Assembly: GCA_024642005.1 (NCBI GenBank)
Contig: JAHECA010000006.1
Location: 53,452-117,451, forward strand
DNA length: 64,000 nucleotides
Origin: Robiginitalea sp.
Lineage (GTDB): Bacteria > Bacteroidota > Bacteroidia > Flavobacteriales > Flavobacteriaceae
Direction: 5' to 3'
This document shows, in pieces, positions 8,830-17,500 of the stretch (position 1 is the first letter of the stretch; every line of letters starts with the position of its first letter). Under the pieces are notes generated by a model, which saw nothing but the letters and a program-made list of their open reading frames with translations, made no database searches and was not told the origin of the DNA. The position numbers and the translations under genes are program-made.

Positions 8830-9642
8830 ATGACACTCTTTAAACAAAACCCCTTCGGCCATATCCTCTTCCTGAAAAAGTGGCTTATTCGCATTATGGG
8901 GCTGCTTACCCACCAGCGGTACAAGCAGTTCAACAAACTGGAGATCGAAGGCTCCGATATCATCCGATCCCTGCCCGAAACAGGGGTGCTTTTCGTGAGC
9001 AACCACCAAACCTACTTCGCCGATGTGGTGGCCATGTTCCACGTTTTCAACGCCAGCCTGAGCGGCCGCGAAAACAGCATCAAAAATGTCGGGTACCTCT
9101 GGAATCCCAAACTGAATATCTACTATGTTGCGGCCAAGGAAACCATGGGAAAAAGCCTGCTGACCAAGGTGCTCGCCTATGCCGGTTCCATCAGTATCGA
9201 GCGCACCTGGCGCGCCGACGGGCACAATGTGCAACGGCAGGTAAAGATGAGCGATATCAGCAATATCGGCAAGGCGCTGGCAGATGGGTGGGTCATAACC
9301 TTCCCACAGGGCACTACCACTCCCTGGAAACCGCTGCGCAAAGGCACCGCCCATATCATCAAGAAATACAAACCCCTGGTTGTGCCTGTGGTGATCGACG
9401 GGTTCAGGCGGTCTTTTGACAAGAAAGGCCTGCACATCAAGAAAAAAGGGATATTGCAGTCTATGGTAATCAAACCGCCCCTGGAGATCGACTACGACGG
9501 GGAATCGGTAGATGCCATCATCGAAAAGCTGGAATACGCCATAGAGCAGCACCCTTCCTTCCTCAAGGTACTTTCCCAGGCCGATTTGCAGGAATATGAA
9601 GCCGAGCACAAACAGCGCCGGTGGCGCCCCGATAAAGACTAG
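8830..9642 (+). CDS. 1-acyl-glycerol-phosphate acyltransferase-like (PlsC family) protein
   Basis: The protein has 270 residues. SNHQTYFAD aligns with the acyltransferase motif NHxxxxD and FPQGTTTPW with FPEGTRS, followed by RKGTAHI, so it belongs to the PlsC-like superfamily that acylates lysophospholipids. Two core motifs deviate: the catalytic His and Asp are separated by five residues instead of four, and the motif III glutamate is a glutamine. The start at 8830 fits family length and directly follows a promoter-like box. The stop overlaps the stop of the convergent gene in CTAG. Substrate uncertain. Confidence 0.8.
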   Translation: MTLFKQNPFGHILFLKKWLIRIMGLLTHQRYKQFNKLEIEGSDIIRSLPETGVLFVSNHQTYFADVVAMFHVFNASLSGRENSIKNVGYLWNPKLNIYYVAAKETMGKSLLTKVLAYAGSISIERTWRADGHNVQRQVKMSDISNIGKALADGWVITFPQGTTTPWKPLRKGTAHIIKKYKPLVVPVVIDGFRRSFDKKGLHIKKKGILQSMVIKPPLEIDYDGESVDAIIEKLEYAIEQHPSFLKVLSQADLQEYEAEHKQRRWRPDKD

Positions 9643-10289
9643 GCTTCCATCCGTTTCAATTCCTGGTAGTTCCGGTATAATTTGCGGGTGAGCAGCCCGT
9701 ACAGCAAAAAGTAGACTCCCGCCATCAGCGCGGTGAACAGCAATCCGGCTGCGCCCATTATACCCATTACCACCCATTTGAGGTGTTGCGGATCGGTATT
9801 GGCCTGCTCGTGCAGGTGCAGGCTACCCACCAGGTCGTCGGCAAAGAAGATGCCGGCGATAAAGACCCCGAAAAAAACGATAATCATACTCAGGCAAAAC
9901 ACGATGTAGTGCATAACCGTCTTGCGGGTGCGGATGATGCGGTTCATCAGGGCTTTGGCGCTGTCGAGCACCGAAATTTCCTGGTACCGTTTGTAGAACT
10001 GTACGATGTAAAAAAGGGTTACCGAGTACTGCACGGCGGTGAGCCCGATTAGCAGTGCCTTGATCCCAAGGCTGTCGGCTACTTCGTAATTCATCCCCTC
10101 GCGGAAGGAGGGGAGCAGGTAGAGCAGGTGTGGGGCCAGAAACTCGATGATGCTGATAAAGAAAATCCATCGCACCAGGGAGGAGGATTTTTTCCAGATC
10201 ATCCGGTGGATCTGGTCGAAAGACAGCCTTGGCAGGTCGTGTTCCCTGCGCTTCCAGTCCTTTTTCAGTAATTCAAGTTCGTCCAACAT
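9639..10289 (-). CDS. Membrane protein of unknown function, paired with an ECF sigma factor
   Basis: This 216-residue protein has a charged, cytoplasmic-looking N-terminus (about 40 residues) followed by four hydrophobic segments near residues 40-60, 75-100, 125-150 and 175-200, then a basic tail. I recognise no catalytic motif. The gene begins four bases after the stop of the ECF sigma gene, so the two are almost surely one transcript. By position it could restrain or localise the sigma factor, but it lacks a recognisable anti-sigma zinc-finger domain. Function not assigned. Confidence 0.7.
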   Translation of the reverse strand: MLDELELLKKDWKRREHDLPRLSFDQIHRMIWKKSSSLVRWIFFISIIEFLAPHLLYLLPSFREGMNYEVADSLGIKALLIGLTAVQYSVTLFYIVQFYKRYQEISVLDSAKALMNRIIRTRKTVMHYIVFCLSMIIVFFGVFIAGIFFADDLVGSLHLHEQANTDPQHLKWVVMGIMGAAGLLFTALMAGVYFLLYGLLTRKLYRNYQELKRMEA

Positions 10290-10293
10290 AAAC

Positions 10294-10827
10294 TCACGGG
10301 TTTAGAATGGTTTTTAGTTTGGTCTTGATGCGATTCATCTTTACCCTTGCATTTACTTCGCTTATGCCCAGCGTTTCTGCTATCTCGCTGTAGTTCCTGT
10401 CTTCCAGGTAGAGGAAGACCAGCGCCTTGTCGATATCGCCCAATTCCCTGATAGCGCTGTACATCAGGTTCAGCTGCTGCTCCTGGGAGGGGTCGTAATA
10501 CTCGGCCTTTACCCGGTACAGCACGGCGTCGAAGTCTTGCGTCCGGGGTTGTTTCTTCGACTTTCGGTACAGGGTTATGGCCGTGTTGAGCGCCACCCGG
10601 TACATCCAGGTGCTGAACTTGGAATCGCCGCGAAACCGTGGATAGGCCTTCCACAATTGGATGGCGATCTCCTGGAAGAGGTCGTTGTGTGCTTCCCGAT
10701 TATCCGTGTACAGGCTGCAGACCTTGTGTACAATATTTTGGTTGGCCTCCAGCTGCGACACAAATTGGTGCTCGAGTTCTTGGGTCACGAGGGTTGGTCG
10801 TTGCTTTGTTGATATGTAGACAAACAC
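10294..10827 (-). CDS. RNA polymerase ECF-type sigma-70 factor
   Basis: The 177-residue reading frame carries sigma region 2 (DLFQEIAIQLWKAYPRFRG, STWMYRVALNTAI) and region 4 (GDIDKALVFLYLEDRNYSEI, then ISEVNARVKMNRIKTKL), the minimal ECF architecture. It directs RNA polymerase to an unknown regulon. Homologs usually begin near TQELEHQF, so a GTG at 10788 may be the true start rather than the ATG at 10827. The four-TM membrane protein gene follows directly. Confidence 0.9.
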   Translation of the reverse strand: MFVYISTKQRPTLVTQELEHQFVSQLEANQNIVHKVCSLYTDNREAHNDLFQEIAIQLWKAYPRFRGDSKFSTWMYRVALNTAITLYRKSKKQPRTQDFDAVLYRVKAEYYDPSQEQQLNLMYSAIRELGDIDKALVFLYLEDRNYSEIAETLGISEVNARVKMNRIKTKLKTILNP

Positions 10828-10884
10828 GGCCCGATGTTACAGCCCGGGTCGTAAAAAGGACATGGCAGGGTCCGCTTCAGATGG

Positions 10885-12297
10885 TTAATCGCGGTAATCC
10901 AGTGCCGGCTGCCGGTCGCCCAGCAGGGGTACATACTGAAAATCGGGCCCGCGTCGTTGCTCAAACTCCGCTTTGGCCTTGGCCACTGTTTCCGGGTTGG
11001 ACATGAGGTCGATTGCGGTTGAAGCCAGGGTTTTGGCTGCCACCATCATGCCTTTCAGGCCAATGGTCGTGCCCCCGGCGGCCACGGCCTGCCAGCTGTG
11101 CGCAGGGGTGCCTGGTACCCAGGTAGCTGTGTTCAGCCCGGCCGTGGGCACGGTAAAGCTCACGTCTCCCACGTCGGTGGAGCCGTAGGCCTGGCCGATT
11201 TCCCTTAAGGGGTCGATGCGACCAACCTCTTCGGTATTCAGGCTTCCCCGCCCCAGGGATTGGCTGATCTTTTCGGCGAAGGCCATTTCTTCCGGGGTGT
11301 AGCTTACCCTGCCTGCAGCTTGCAGGTTTTTGTACATGACCTGTTGCAGGGTGAGGTTCGGCAACAGCTCGTGTGTGCCTCCGATCATTTCGTAGTCCAT
11401 GGTGGTTCCCGTACCCATTGCCGCCCCTTCGGCCGCTTTTACGATGCGGTCGAACACGCCGATAACCGTTTCGCGGTTGTTGTGGCGGGCGTAATAATAA
11501 ACTTCGGCAAAATCGGGCACCACGTTTGGGGCCTTGCCCCCGTCGGTGATCACATAGTGGATGCGGGTTTCCTGGGGGATGTGCTCGCGCATCATATTTA
11601 CCATATAGTTCATGGCCTCCACCCCGTCAAGAGCAGACCGCCCACGTTCAGGGGCTCCGGCAGCGTGGGCCGATATGCCGTGAAAGCGGAATTTTGCCGA
11701 TTTATTGGCCAGGGCCGCGCCGGCATCGGCGTCGTTATTGGCGCCCGGGTGCCAGTGAAGGGCCACGTCGAGGTCGTCGAACAGGCCGGCCCGTACCATA
11801 TATACCTTTCCTGAGCCGCCCTCTTCGGCAGGGCAGCCATAAAACCGGATGGTGCCCTTGTTGCCATTTTGTTGCAGCCAGTCTTTCACGGCGATGGCCG
11901 CCGCCGTACTGGCCGTGCCAAAGAGGTGGTGGCCGCAGGCGTGCCCGGCTGCCCCGCCTGCTGTTTGTTTCTCGGGAACTGCCTGCTGGGAGAGCCCCGG
12001 CAGGGCGTCGTATTCCCCCAGAATGCCAATTACCGGCGAACCGCTCCCGTACTCAGCCACAAAGGCGGTGGGCATGCCCGCCACTCCCTTCGTTATTTTG
12101 AAGCCGGCATCCGCGAGGGTTTTCTGCAAAAGGGCAGCACTCTTTTCTTCCTTATAGCCCATTTCGGCCCAGTTCCAGATTTGCAGGGCGATGTCACCAT
12201 AGGCCCCGGCCCTGGCATCCATTTTCTTGAAGGCGTCTTCCTGGGCGTTCAGCCCGGCGGCACAGGCGCATAGCATTAATGCGATTCGTAGTTTCAT
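10885..12297 (-). CDS. Exported M20D-type amidohydrolase (AbgB-like)
   Basis: The protein has 470 residues with an N-terminal signal (KLRIALMLCACAAGLNAQ). Metal-binding motifs of the M20D amidohydrolase branch are present: GILGEYDALPGLS, HACGHHLFG, CPAEEGGSGK, ALHWHPG and near the C-terminus TPAHSWQ. It most resembles the AbgB-like group (p-aminobenzoyl-glutamate hydrolase subunit B), which removes amide-linked groups from amino acids, but the exported form means its substrate may differ. The ATG at 12297 directly precedes the signal. It lies upstream of the sigma gene on the same strand with a 57-bp gap. Confidence 0.85.
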   Translation of the reverse strand: MKLRIALMLCACAAGLNAQEDAFKKMDARAGAYGDIALQIWNWAEMGYKEEKSAALLQKTLADAGFKITKGVAGMPTAFVAEYGSGSPVIGILGEYDALPGLSQQAVPEKQTAGGAAGHACGHHLFGTASTAAAIAVKDWLQQNGNKGTIRFYGCPAEEGGSGKVYMVRAGLFDDLDVALHWHPGANNDADAGAALANKSAKFRFHGISAHAAGAPERGRSALDGVEAMNYMVNMMREHIPQETRIHYVITDGGKAPNVVPDFAEVYYYARHNNRETVIGVFDRIVKAAEGAAMGTGTTMDYEMIGGTHELLPNLTLQQVMYKNLQAAGRVSYTPEEMAFAEKISQSLGRGSLNTEEVGRIDPLREIGQAYGSTDVGDVSFTVPTAGLNTATWVPGTPAHSWQAVAAGGTTIGLKGMMVAAKTLASTAIDLMSNPETVAKAKAEFEQRRGPDFQYVPLLGDRQPALDYRD

Positions 12298-12359
12298 GGT
12301 GTTGGATAAGTTTGGCTCCTAATATACGAACTGCCCCGCAGCAGACAAACCTACATTTT

Positions 12360-13262
12360 TCAGAGCGTTTTCCGCGGGTGGTAGCGCTGCACCACCTCCG
12401 AAAGGTGGGTGCGGTCTACGTGCATGTACACCTCGGTGGTGGTAATGCTCTCATGGCCCAGCATTTGCTGGATGGCCCTGATATCGGCTCCGTTCTGCAG
12501 CAGGTGGGTGGCAAAGGAGTGGCGAAAGGTGTGCGGGCTTATGCGCTTGCCTATCCCGGCTTTTTCTGCGAGATCTTTTACCACGGCAAATACGAGCGCC
12601 CGGCTCAGGCGCCCCCCGCGGCGGCTCAGAAATACCAGGTCTTCGCATCCCTTTTTAGGGCTCCAGTGCGGCCTGATTTCACGCAGATACAGGGAAATGC
12701 ACCCCTGATTGAACGATCCGATGGGCACAAAGCGCTGTTTGTTGCCCTTCCCGGTAACCCGGATAAAGCCTTCCTCAAAGAAAAGGTCGCTCAGGCGCAG
12801 GTCAAGCAACTCGGATACCCGCAGCCCGCATCCGTACAGCGTTTCGAGTATGGTCCGGTTGCGTTCGCCCTCGGCCAGCGACCGGTCGATGGCACCGATT
12901 ACCCTGTCGATGTCGGCCACCGAGAGCGTGTCGGGCAGTTTCCGGCCAATTTTGGGCGATTCGACCAGTTCCATGGGGTTGTCCTGGCGGTATCCTTCAA
13001 AGATGAGGTAGGCAAAAAAACCGCGCAGGCCCGAGAGAATACGGGCCTGGGAGCGGGCCTTCAGCTTCGCGGCCAGGGCGTGGACAAAGGCCTCGATGTC
13101 TTCGCGCCGGGTATTTTTGGGCGAGCGGTCAGGGGCGTGGTCGCGCATGAATACGGCAAGCTTGCCGACATCCCGGCGGTAGTTCTGCACCGAGTTGTCA
13201 GAAAGCCCCCTTTCGAGCCGGAGGTAATGCAGATAATCCTGTATGGCTTGCTCCCAGTTCAC
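12360..13262 (-). CDS. xerD: Site-specific tyrosine recombinase XerD
   Basis: The recombinase has 300 residues from a GTG at 13262, where VNWEQAIQDYLHYLRLERGLS matches the usual XerD beginning. A further-upstream ATG at 13388 would add 42 unrelated residues and was rejected. The catalytic set is visible: Arg in ETLYGCGLRVSEL, Lys in TGKGNKQR, HTFRHSFATH, GHESITTT, and the nucleophile Tyr in TEVYMHV. It acts with XerC at dif to resolve chromosome dimers. No dif-like site was recognised nearby, so the location is probably just the housekeeping gene position. Confidence 0.93.
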   Translation of the reverse strand: MNWEQAIQDYLHYLRLERGLSDNSVQNYRRDVGKLAVFMRDHAPDRSPKNTRREDIEAFVHALAAKLKARSQARILSGLRGFFAYLIFEGYRQDNPMELVESPKIGRKLPDTLSVADIDRVIGAIDRSLAEGERNRTILETLYGCGLRVSELLDLRLSDLFFEEGFIRVTGKGNKQRFVPIGSFNQGCISLYLREIRPHWSPKKGCEDLVFLSRRGGRLSRALVFAVVKDLAEKAGIGKRISPHTFRHSFATHLLQNGADIRAIQQMLGHESITTTEVYMHVDRTHLSEVVQRYHPRKTL

Positions 13263-13393
13263 CCGGTAAAGATAGGGATTTGAAGTGCCCTGCACGGCGC
13301 AATCCCAGGACAACAATAATGGCCGGAAAATAACAAAATGCCTAATTCGTCGTTTTGTACGGATAAACTCAATCTCACAAAAAAACAACGAGT

Positions 13394-13891
13394 ATGAAAA
13401 AAGTATTGTTTATAGCATTCTTGATGGTTTCAGGACTGGCCCTTCAGGCCCAGGAAGGATTCAGGGCAGGGATCAACCTGGCTATTCCCACAGGTGACGC
13501 GGCAGACGTGTCCGGGTTCAGCATTGGCCTTGATGTGAATTACCTTTGGAATGTTTCAGATTCTTTCGATGTCGGCGCGGCCGCAGGGTTTACCAATGCC
13601 TTTGGGAAGGAAATCGAGGTGCCGGGCTTTGGAAGTTTTGAGGTCGACGATGTGCAATTCCTCCCGATCGCGGCTGCCGGACGGTTCCACGCCACCGATA
13701 AATTCAGGGTGGGTGCCGACCTTGGCTACGCCATTGGCATCAGCGATGGCAATGACGGGGGCTTCTATTACCGTCCGATGGTCGGTTATGGCCTGAATGA
13801 AAAAATGGAGCTGAACCTTTCCTACACCGGGATCAGCCTCGACGGAGGAACCTGGTCTACCATTGGCCTTGGCTTTATGTATTCCTTCTGA
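13394..13891 (+). CDS. Small outer-membrane beta-barrel protein
   Basis: The 165-residue protein starts with a cleavable signal (KKVLFIAFLMVSGLALQAQ). The rest alternates polar and hydrophobic residues in short strands and ends in an aromatic C-terminus (GLGFMYSF), typical of an eight-stranded outer-membrane barrel of the OmpA/OprF-like or porin-family fold. There is no periplasmic peptidoglycan-binding domain. It is a single-gene transcript closed by a strong terminator at 13919-13948. Specific role unknown. Confidence 0.8.
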   Translation: MKKVLFIAFLMVSGLALQAQEGFRAGINLAIPTGDAADVSGFSIGLDVNYLWNVSDSFDVGAAAGFTNAFGKEIEVPGFGSFEVDDVQFLPIAAAGRFHATDKFRVGADLGYAIGISDGNDGGFYYRPMVGYGLNEKMELNLSYTGISLDGGTWSTIGLGFMYSF

Positions 13892-13918
13892 GACCCTCCC
13901 AGGGGTGCCTGAATATGA

Positions 13919-13948
13919 GAAAAGCGGAGGCAACCCCTCCGCTTTTTT
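13919..13948 (+). terminator. Rho-independent terminator
   Basis: The arms AAAAGCGGAGG and CCTCCGCTTTT flank a five-base loop and run into a T stretch, 28 bp after the outer-membrane barrel gene. Confidence 0.9.
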
Positions 13949-13952
13949 ATTG

Positions 13953-13979
13953 CCCTGAACCGGTCATGCCGATTCAGGG
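13953..13979. repeat. Short inverted repeat between barrel gene and aroQ
   Basis: CCCTGAA and TTCAGGG form arms around a 13-base loop, just before another small palindrome (GCCTGGCAGGC). There is no T run. It may be a transcript-stability hairpin; nothing else supports a function. Confidence 0.4.
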
Positions 13980-14060
13980 TTGCCCGCCTGGCAGGCAAAT
14001 GCCCTGAACTTTGTACCTTAGCCGAAAGGGATTGGCTGGTTGCGCCACCCGCGAATATCT

Positions 14061-14474
14061 ATGAAACTAATCATCATCAACGGCCCCAACCTCAACCTGC
14101 TCGGCAGGCGCGAGCCCGAGGTATACGGGGCGCAGACCTTTGAAGACTATTTCAGCAGTCTCCAGTTCAAGTTCAGAGACGTGCAGTTGGAGTATTTCCA
14201 GTCCAATATCGAAGGTGAGCTGATTTCCAGGCTACAGGAAGTCGGCTACAGCTATGACGGGATCATCCTGAACGCCGGGGCCTATACCCATACTTCTATC
14301 GGAATCGGCGATGCGGTTAAGGCCATTGAAACACCGGTGGTTGAGGTGCACATTTCCAATGTGGCGGCGCGGGAACCCTTCCGCCACAGTTCGTACATCT
14401 CTGCCGGGGCCAAAGGGGTGATCTTCGGTTTCGGCCTGAAGGGCTACGATTTGGCCATCAGGAGCTTCCTCTGA
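14061..14474 (+). CDS. aroQ: 3-dehydroquinate dehydratase, type II
   Basis: This is a 137-residue type II dehydroquinase that dehydrates 3-dehydroquinate to 3-dehydroshikimate in aromatic amino acid synthesis. Diagnostic segments are NGPNLNLLGRREPEVYG (with the active-site Arg and Tyr), QSNIEGEL, NAGAYTHTS and EVHISNVAAREPFRH (with the catalytic His). The start at 14061 gives the invariant N-terminal strand KLIIINGPN; the ATG at 14040 adds eight unlikely residues. A -7-like TACCTTAG lies at 14014-14021. Confidence 0.95.
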   Translation: MKLIIINGPNLNLLGRREPEVYGAQTFEDYFSSLQFKFRDVQLEYFQSNIEGELISRLQEVGYSYDGIILNAGAYTHTSIGIGDAVKAIETPVVEVHISNVAAREPFRHSSYISAGAKGVIFGFGLKGYDLAIRSFL

Positions 14475-14508
14475 TTCGGGCACTGAACCCGGCCAGGCTG
14501 GTGCGCGC

Positions 14509-14787
14509 CTACTGCTTCCTCAAAAAGTGTTTTTCGATGTAAAAGGTGCCGAAGGGCAACAGGGAAGCCAGTACCAGATATACCAGGATCTTCCGTGGCC
14601 AGGCCCGTTCTTTCCAGACCAGCAGGGCAATGGCCAGGTAGGCGATAAACAAAAAGCCATGGGCGTAGCCGATATAGATGTTCGGCTGCCCGATGCCGGC
14701 CCAGTGTTTCAGGGGCATGCTCAGGGTGAACAGCAGCAGGTAGCTGATGCCTTCCAAAACGGCGGTAATTCTCAGGGATTTCAGCAT
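14509..14787 (-). CDS. DUF3817 family small membrane protein
   Basis: This 92-residue protein has three hydrophobic segments and the family features of DUF3817 (RITAVLEGISYLLLF near the N-terminus, NIYIGYAHGFLFIAYL in the middle, LPFGTFYIEK near the end). No function is known for the family. It sits 26 bp downstream of the lpd start-to-stop block on the same strand... more exactly, its ATG at 14787 is 26 bp beyond the lpd stop, so it may be transcribed with lpd. Confidence 0.8.
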   Translation of the reverse strand: MLKSLRITAVLEGISYLLLFTLSMPLKHWAGIGQPNIYIGYAHGFLFIAYLAIALLVWKERAWPRKILVYLVLASLLPFGTFYIEKHFLRKQ

Positions 14788-14812
14788 GGCAGGACCTTCG
14801 GTTGGTGTAAGC

Positions 14813-16204
14813 TTAAATGTGGATCACTTCCCCATAGGCGTCGGCTACCGCTTCCATCACGGCTTCGCTCATCGTGGGGTGGGGGTGCACCGCCTTTAAG
14901 ACTTCATGGCCGGTTGTCTCCAGCTTGCGCGCCACCACGGCTTCAGCGATCATATCGGTTACCCCGGCGCCGATCATGTGGCAGCCGAGCCATTCGCCGT
15001 ACTTGGCGTCGAAGATCACTTTTACAAAGCCATCTGAGTTGCCGGAGGCTTTGGCCTTGCCGCTGGCCGAGAAGGGGAATTTGCCCACCTTGATCTCGTA
15101 CCCGGCTTCGCGGGCCTTTTTCTCGGTGAGGCCCACTGAAGCCACCTCGGGGGTGCAGTAGGTACAACCCGGTATATTGCCATAATCGAGGGGCTCTACG
15201 TGCTGGCCTGCGATTTTCTCCACGCAGAGGATGCCTTCTGCCGAGGCCACGTGTGCCAGGGCCGGCCCGGGGGTAACGTCGCCAATAGCGTAATAGCCCG
15301 GTATATTGGTCTGGTAGTAGTCGTTTACCAGTATTTTGTCGCGGTCGGTGGCGATGCCCACGGCTTCCAGGCCAATGTTTTCTATGTTGGTTTTGATCCC
15401 TACTGCGGAGAGCACCAGGTCGGCCTCCAGCACTTCTTCCCCTTTAGGGGTCTTAATGGTGGCCTTGACGCCGGCCCCGGAGGTGTCTACTTTTGTTACT
15501 TCGGAAGAGGTCATGATCTTAACCCCGGCTTTCTTGAAGCTGCGCTCGAGCTGTTTGGAAACGTCTTCGTCTTCGACCGGCACAATATTGGGCAAAAATT
15601 CCACCACGGTTACCTCGGTACCCATGGCGTTGTAGAAGTAGGCGAATTCGATGCCGATAGCCCCGCTGCCCACCACAATCATTTTGGCGGGTTGCTTCTC
15701 CAGGGTCATGGCCTCTCGGTAGCCGATAACTTTTTTCCCGTCTTGCGGCAGGCTGGGCAATTCGCGGCTGCGGGCCCCGGTGGCGATTATGATGTGAGAA
15801 GCCTGGTAAACGGTTTCTTTCCCGTCGGCCGCCTTCACGCTTACCTTCTTGCCGGGCTGCAGGGTACCGTACCCTTCGATGACCTCGATCTTGTTCTTTT
15901 TCATGAGGAACTGCACTCCTTTGCTCATGCCATCGGCCACGTTGCGGCTGCGCTTGACCACCGCTCCGAAATCTTTCTCGGCAGAAGCCACCTTGAGGCC
16001 GTAGTCTTCGGCGTGCTGGAGGTAGCCGAACACCTGGGCCGATTTCAGCAGGGCCTTGGTGGGGATGCACCCCCAGTTCAGGCATACGCCCCCGAGGTTT
16101 TCCTTTTCGATGATGGCCGTTTTCAGGCCCAGTTGGGAAGCCCGGATGGCTGTTACATACCCGCCGGGGCCGCTGCCCAGCACAATGACATCAAAGGTGC
16201 TCAT
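14813..16204 (-). CDS. lpdA: Dihydrolipoyl dehydrogenase (E3)
   Basis: The enzyme has 463 residues. VIVLGSGPGGYVTAI is the FAD-binding loop, GGVCLNWGCIPTKALLKSA holds the redox-active disulfide, VVGSGAIGIEFAYF is the NAD site and HPHPTMSEAVMEA carries the His-Glu pair. It reoxidises dihydrolipoamide in pyruvate, 2-oxoglutarate or branched-chain dehydrogenase complexes, and in the glycine cleavage system. No E1/E2 genes are nearby. The start at 16204 precedes STFDVIVLG; an ATG six codons upstream is less likely. Confidence 0.95.
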   Translation of the reverse strand: MSTFDVIVLGSGPGGYVTAIRASQLGLKTAIIEKENLGGVCLNWGCIPTKALLKSAQVFGYLQHAEDYGLKVASAEKDFGAVVKRSRNVADGMSKGVQFLMKKNKIEVIEGYGTLQPGKKVSVKAADGKETVYQASHIIIATGARSRELPSLPQDGKKVIGYREAMTLEKQPAKMIVVGSGAIGIEFAYFYNAMGTEVTVVEFLPNIVPVEDEDVSKQLERSFKKAGVKIMTSSEVTKVDTSGAGVKATIKTPKGEEVLEADLVLSAVGIKTNIENIGLEAVGIATDRDKILVNDYYQTNIPGYYAIGDVTPGPALAHVASAEGILCVEKIAGQHVEPLDYGNIPGCTYCTPEVASVGLTEKKAREAGYEIKVGKFPFSASGKAKASGNSDGFVKVIFDAKYGEWLGCHMIGAGVTDMIAEAVVARKLETTGHEVLKAVHPHPTMSEAVMEAVADAYGEVIHI

Positions 16205-16328
16205 AGTGGTGTTGTTTCTCAATGATTGCCCGGCAAAGGTACGAAACCAATCTGAATGCAGCCACCCCGGGGAACGCCCTCCATACCGGCCGGCAGCTCA
16301 CATGTTCACGATTTTGAAAACCAGTTTG

Positions 16329-16874
16329 TTAGGCTTGTTTGGGGCCCTTGCCGAAGAGCTGTCGGTTAAAGGCTTCGCTCTGGCCCGGGGCGATGCTCAG
16401 GTACATCCAGTGCTCCCCCTTGAGGTGCTTCGCGAGGTAGACCATTTGGCCCACGTGCGAAGCGTAGTGCGCCAGTTGCCGGTGTACGGCCTGGGGGATG
16501 CTATGGGGTTGGGCGCGAATCAGCACCTTGGTTGTCGGATCTGCCTCGCGGAGCGTCTCCAGGGCACGGAACAGGCATTCCCAGCCGGCCTCCCAGTGCT
16601 GCAGCAGTTGTTCACGGTCTCCCGGTGGCTCCCGAAATTCCGCTTCCCGGTTGCGCCAGGTTTTTTCACCGTCTTCTACCAGGAAGTTGGTCCAGCGACT
16701 CAGCATATTGCCCGCCAGGTGGTTTACGATTGTGGCCATGCTGTTATCGCCCGGGCCGGGTTGCAGGTACAGCTCCGCATCGCTCAACTGGGCCATGGCA
16801 GCTTCGCCCAGGCCGCGGTACCGCTCGAACTCAGCCCGGGCACTGCTCAGAAATTCCCGATAGATCGTTTCCAT
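16329..16874 (-). CDS. DUF1572 / DinB-like protein
   Basis: The 181-residue all-helical protein matches the DUF1572 branch of the DinB/YfiT four-helix superfamily: NSMATIVNHLAGNMLSRW supplies the first metal-binding His, and HRQLAHYASHVGQMVYL the later His pair. Such proteins bind a divalent metal and some are bacillithiol- or mycothiol-dependent transferases, but the substrate here is unknown. The gene follows msrB by 15 bp on the same strand, which hints at a thiol or oxidative-stress link. Confidence 0.85.
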   Translation of the reverse strand: METIYREFLSSARAEFERYRGLGEAAMAQLSDAELYLQPGPGDNSMATIVNHLAGNMLSRWTNFLVEDGEKTWRNREAEFREPPGDREQLLQHWEAGWECLFRALETLREADPTTKVLIRAQPHSIPQAVHRQLAHYASHVGQMVYLAKHLKGEHWMYLSIAPGQSEAFNRQLFGKGPKQA

Positions 16875-16889
16875 ATGCCTCAGTGCCGA

Positions 16890-17390
16890 TTAGCGTTCGG
16901 GCAGAAATTCCAGGGCGGCCCCGTTAATGCAATGCCGCTTGCCTGAAGTCTGGCGGGGCCCGTCGTCGAAAACATGCCCGAGGTGGCCGCCACATACAGC
17001 GCAGTGTTCTTCTACCCGACGCATGCCATAGGAAGTGTCGACGCTAAAGGCCACATTCCCTTCGATTTCCCGGTCAAAACTCGGCCAGCCGCTGCCCGAC
17101 TCGAATTTGTGCTCACTTTTAAAAACCGGGGTACCACAACCGGCGCAAACAAAGGTGCCCGGCTCGTGAATGTCGAGCAGGGGGCTGGAGCCTGCCAGCT
17201 CGGTGCCGCCTTTGCGCAACACCGCATAGGAAAGTTCACTTAATTGGGCGCGCCACTGGGCGTCGGTTTTCTGTACGGCAAATTCAGAGCGGGCAGCATT
17301 TTCAGGCGATGCCGTGTCTGATTTTTCTTGGGTCTGTCCTTTGCAGGCCAGGGTGAGCAGTAAACTCAGGGAAAGCAGGAAGGATTTCAT
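16890..17390 (-). CDS. msrB: Peptide-methionine (R)-S-oxide reductase, lipoprotein form
   Basis: The 166-residue protein begins with a lipoprotein signal (LLLTLAC, Cys16), then the MsrB domain. Zinc-binding CAGC and CAVC pairs, SGSGWPSFD, HLGHVFDDGP and the catalytic RHCING are all present. It reduces R-methionine sulfoxide in proteins; the signal places it in the periplasm, where it would repair oxidised envelope proteins. The DUF1572 gene follows on the same transcript. Confidence 0.95.
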   Translation of the reverse strand: MKSFLLSLSLLLTLACKGQTQEKSDTASPENAARSEFAVQKTDAQWRAQLSELSYAVLRKGGTELAGSSPLLDIHEPGTFVCAGCGTPVFKSEHKFESGSGWPSFDREIEGNVAFSVDTSYGMRRVEEHCAVCGGHLGHVFDDGPRQTSGKRHCINGAALEFLPER

Positions 17391-17452
17391 AGTTGCTGTT
17401 TATTCGGTTTGACGCGGGCTGGGCGCCATCCTTTCAAAAATACTCCGGAAAT

Positions 17453-17484
17453 TAAAACACCCCCTGGTGGCGGGGGTGTTTTTA
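17453..17484 (-). terminator. Rho-independent terminator after the collagen-like lipoprotein gene
   Basis: On the minus strand the arms AAAAACACCCC and GGGGTGTTTT enclose a short loop and are followed by a T-rich stretch, 17 bp beyond the stop at 17501. The stem is nearly symmetric and could also work on the other strand. Confidence 0.8.
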
Positions 17485-17500
17485 ACAGGGTTTTGAATCT

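Noticed and set aside
13262..13388. Extended XerD N-terminus from the ATG at 13388
   Set aside because: The added 42 residues do not resemble XerD and would occupy the promoter region of the divergent outer-membrane protein gene.
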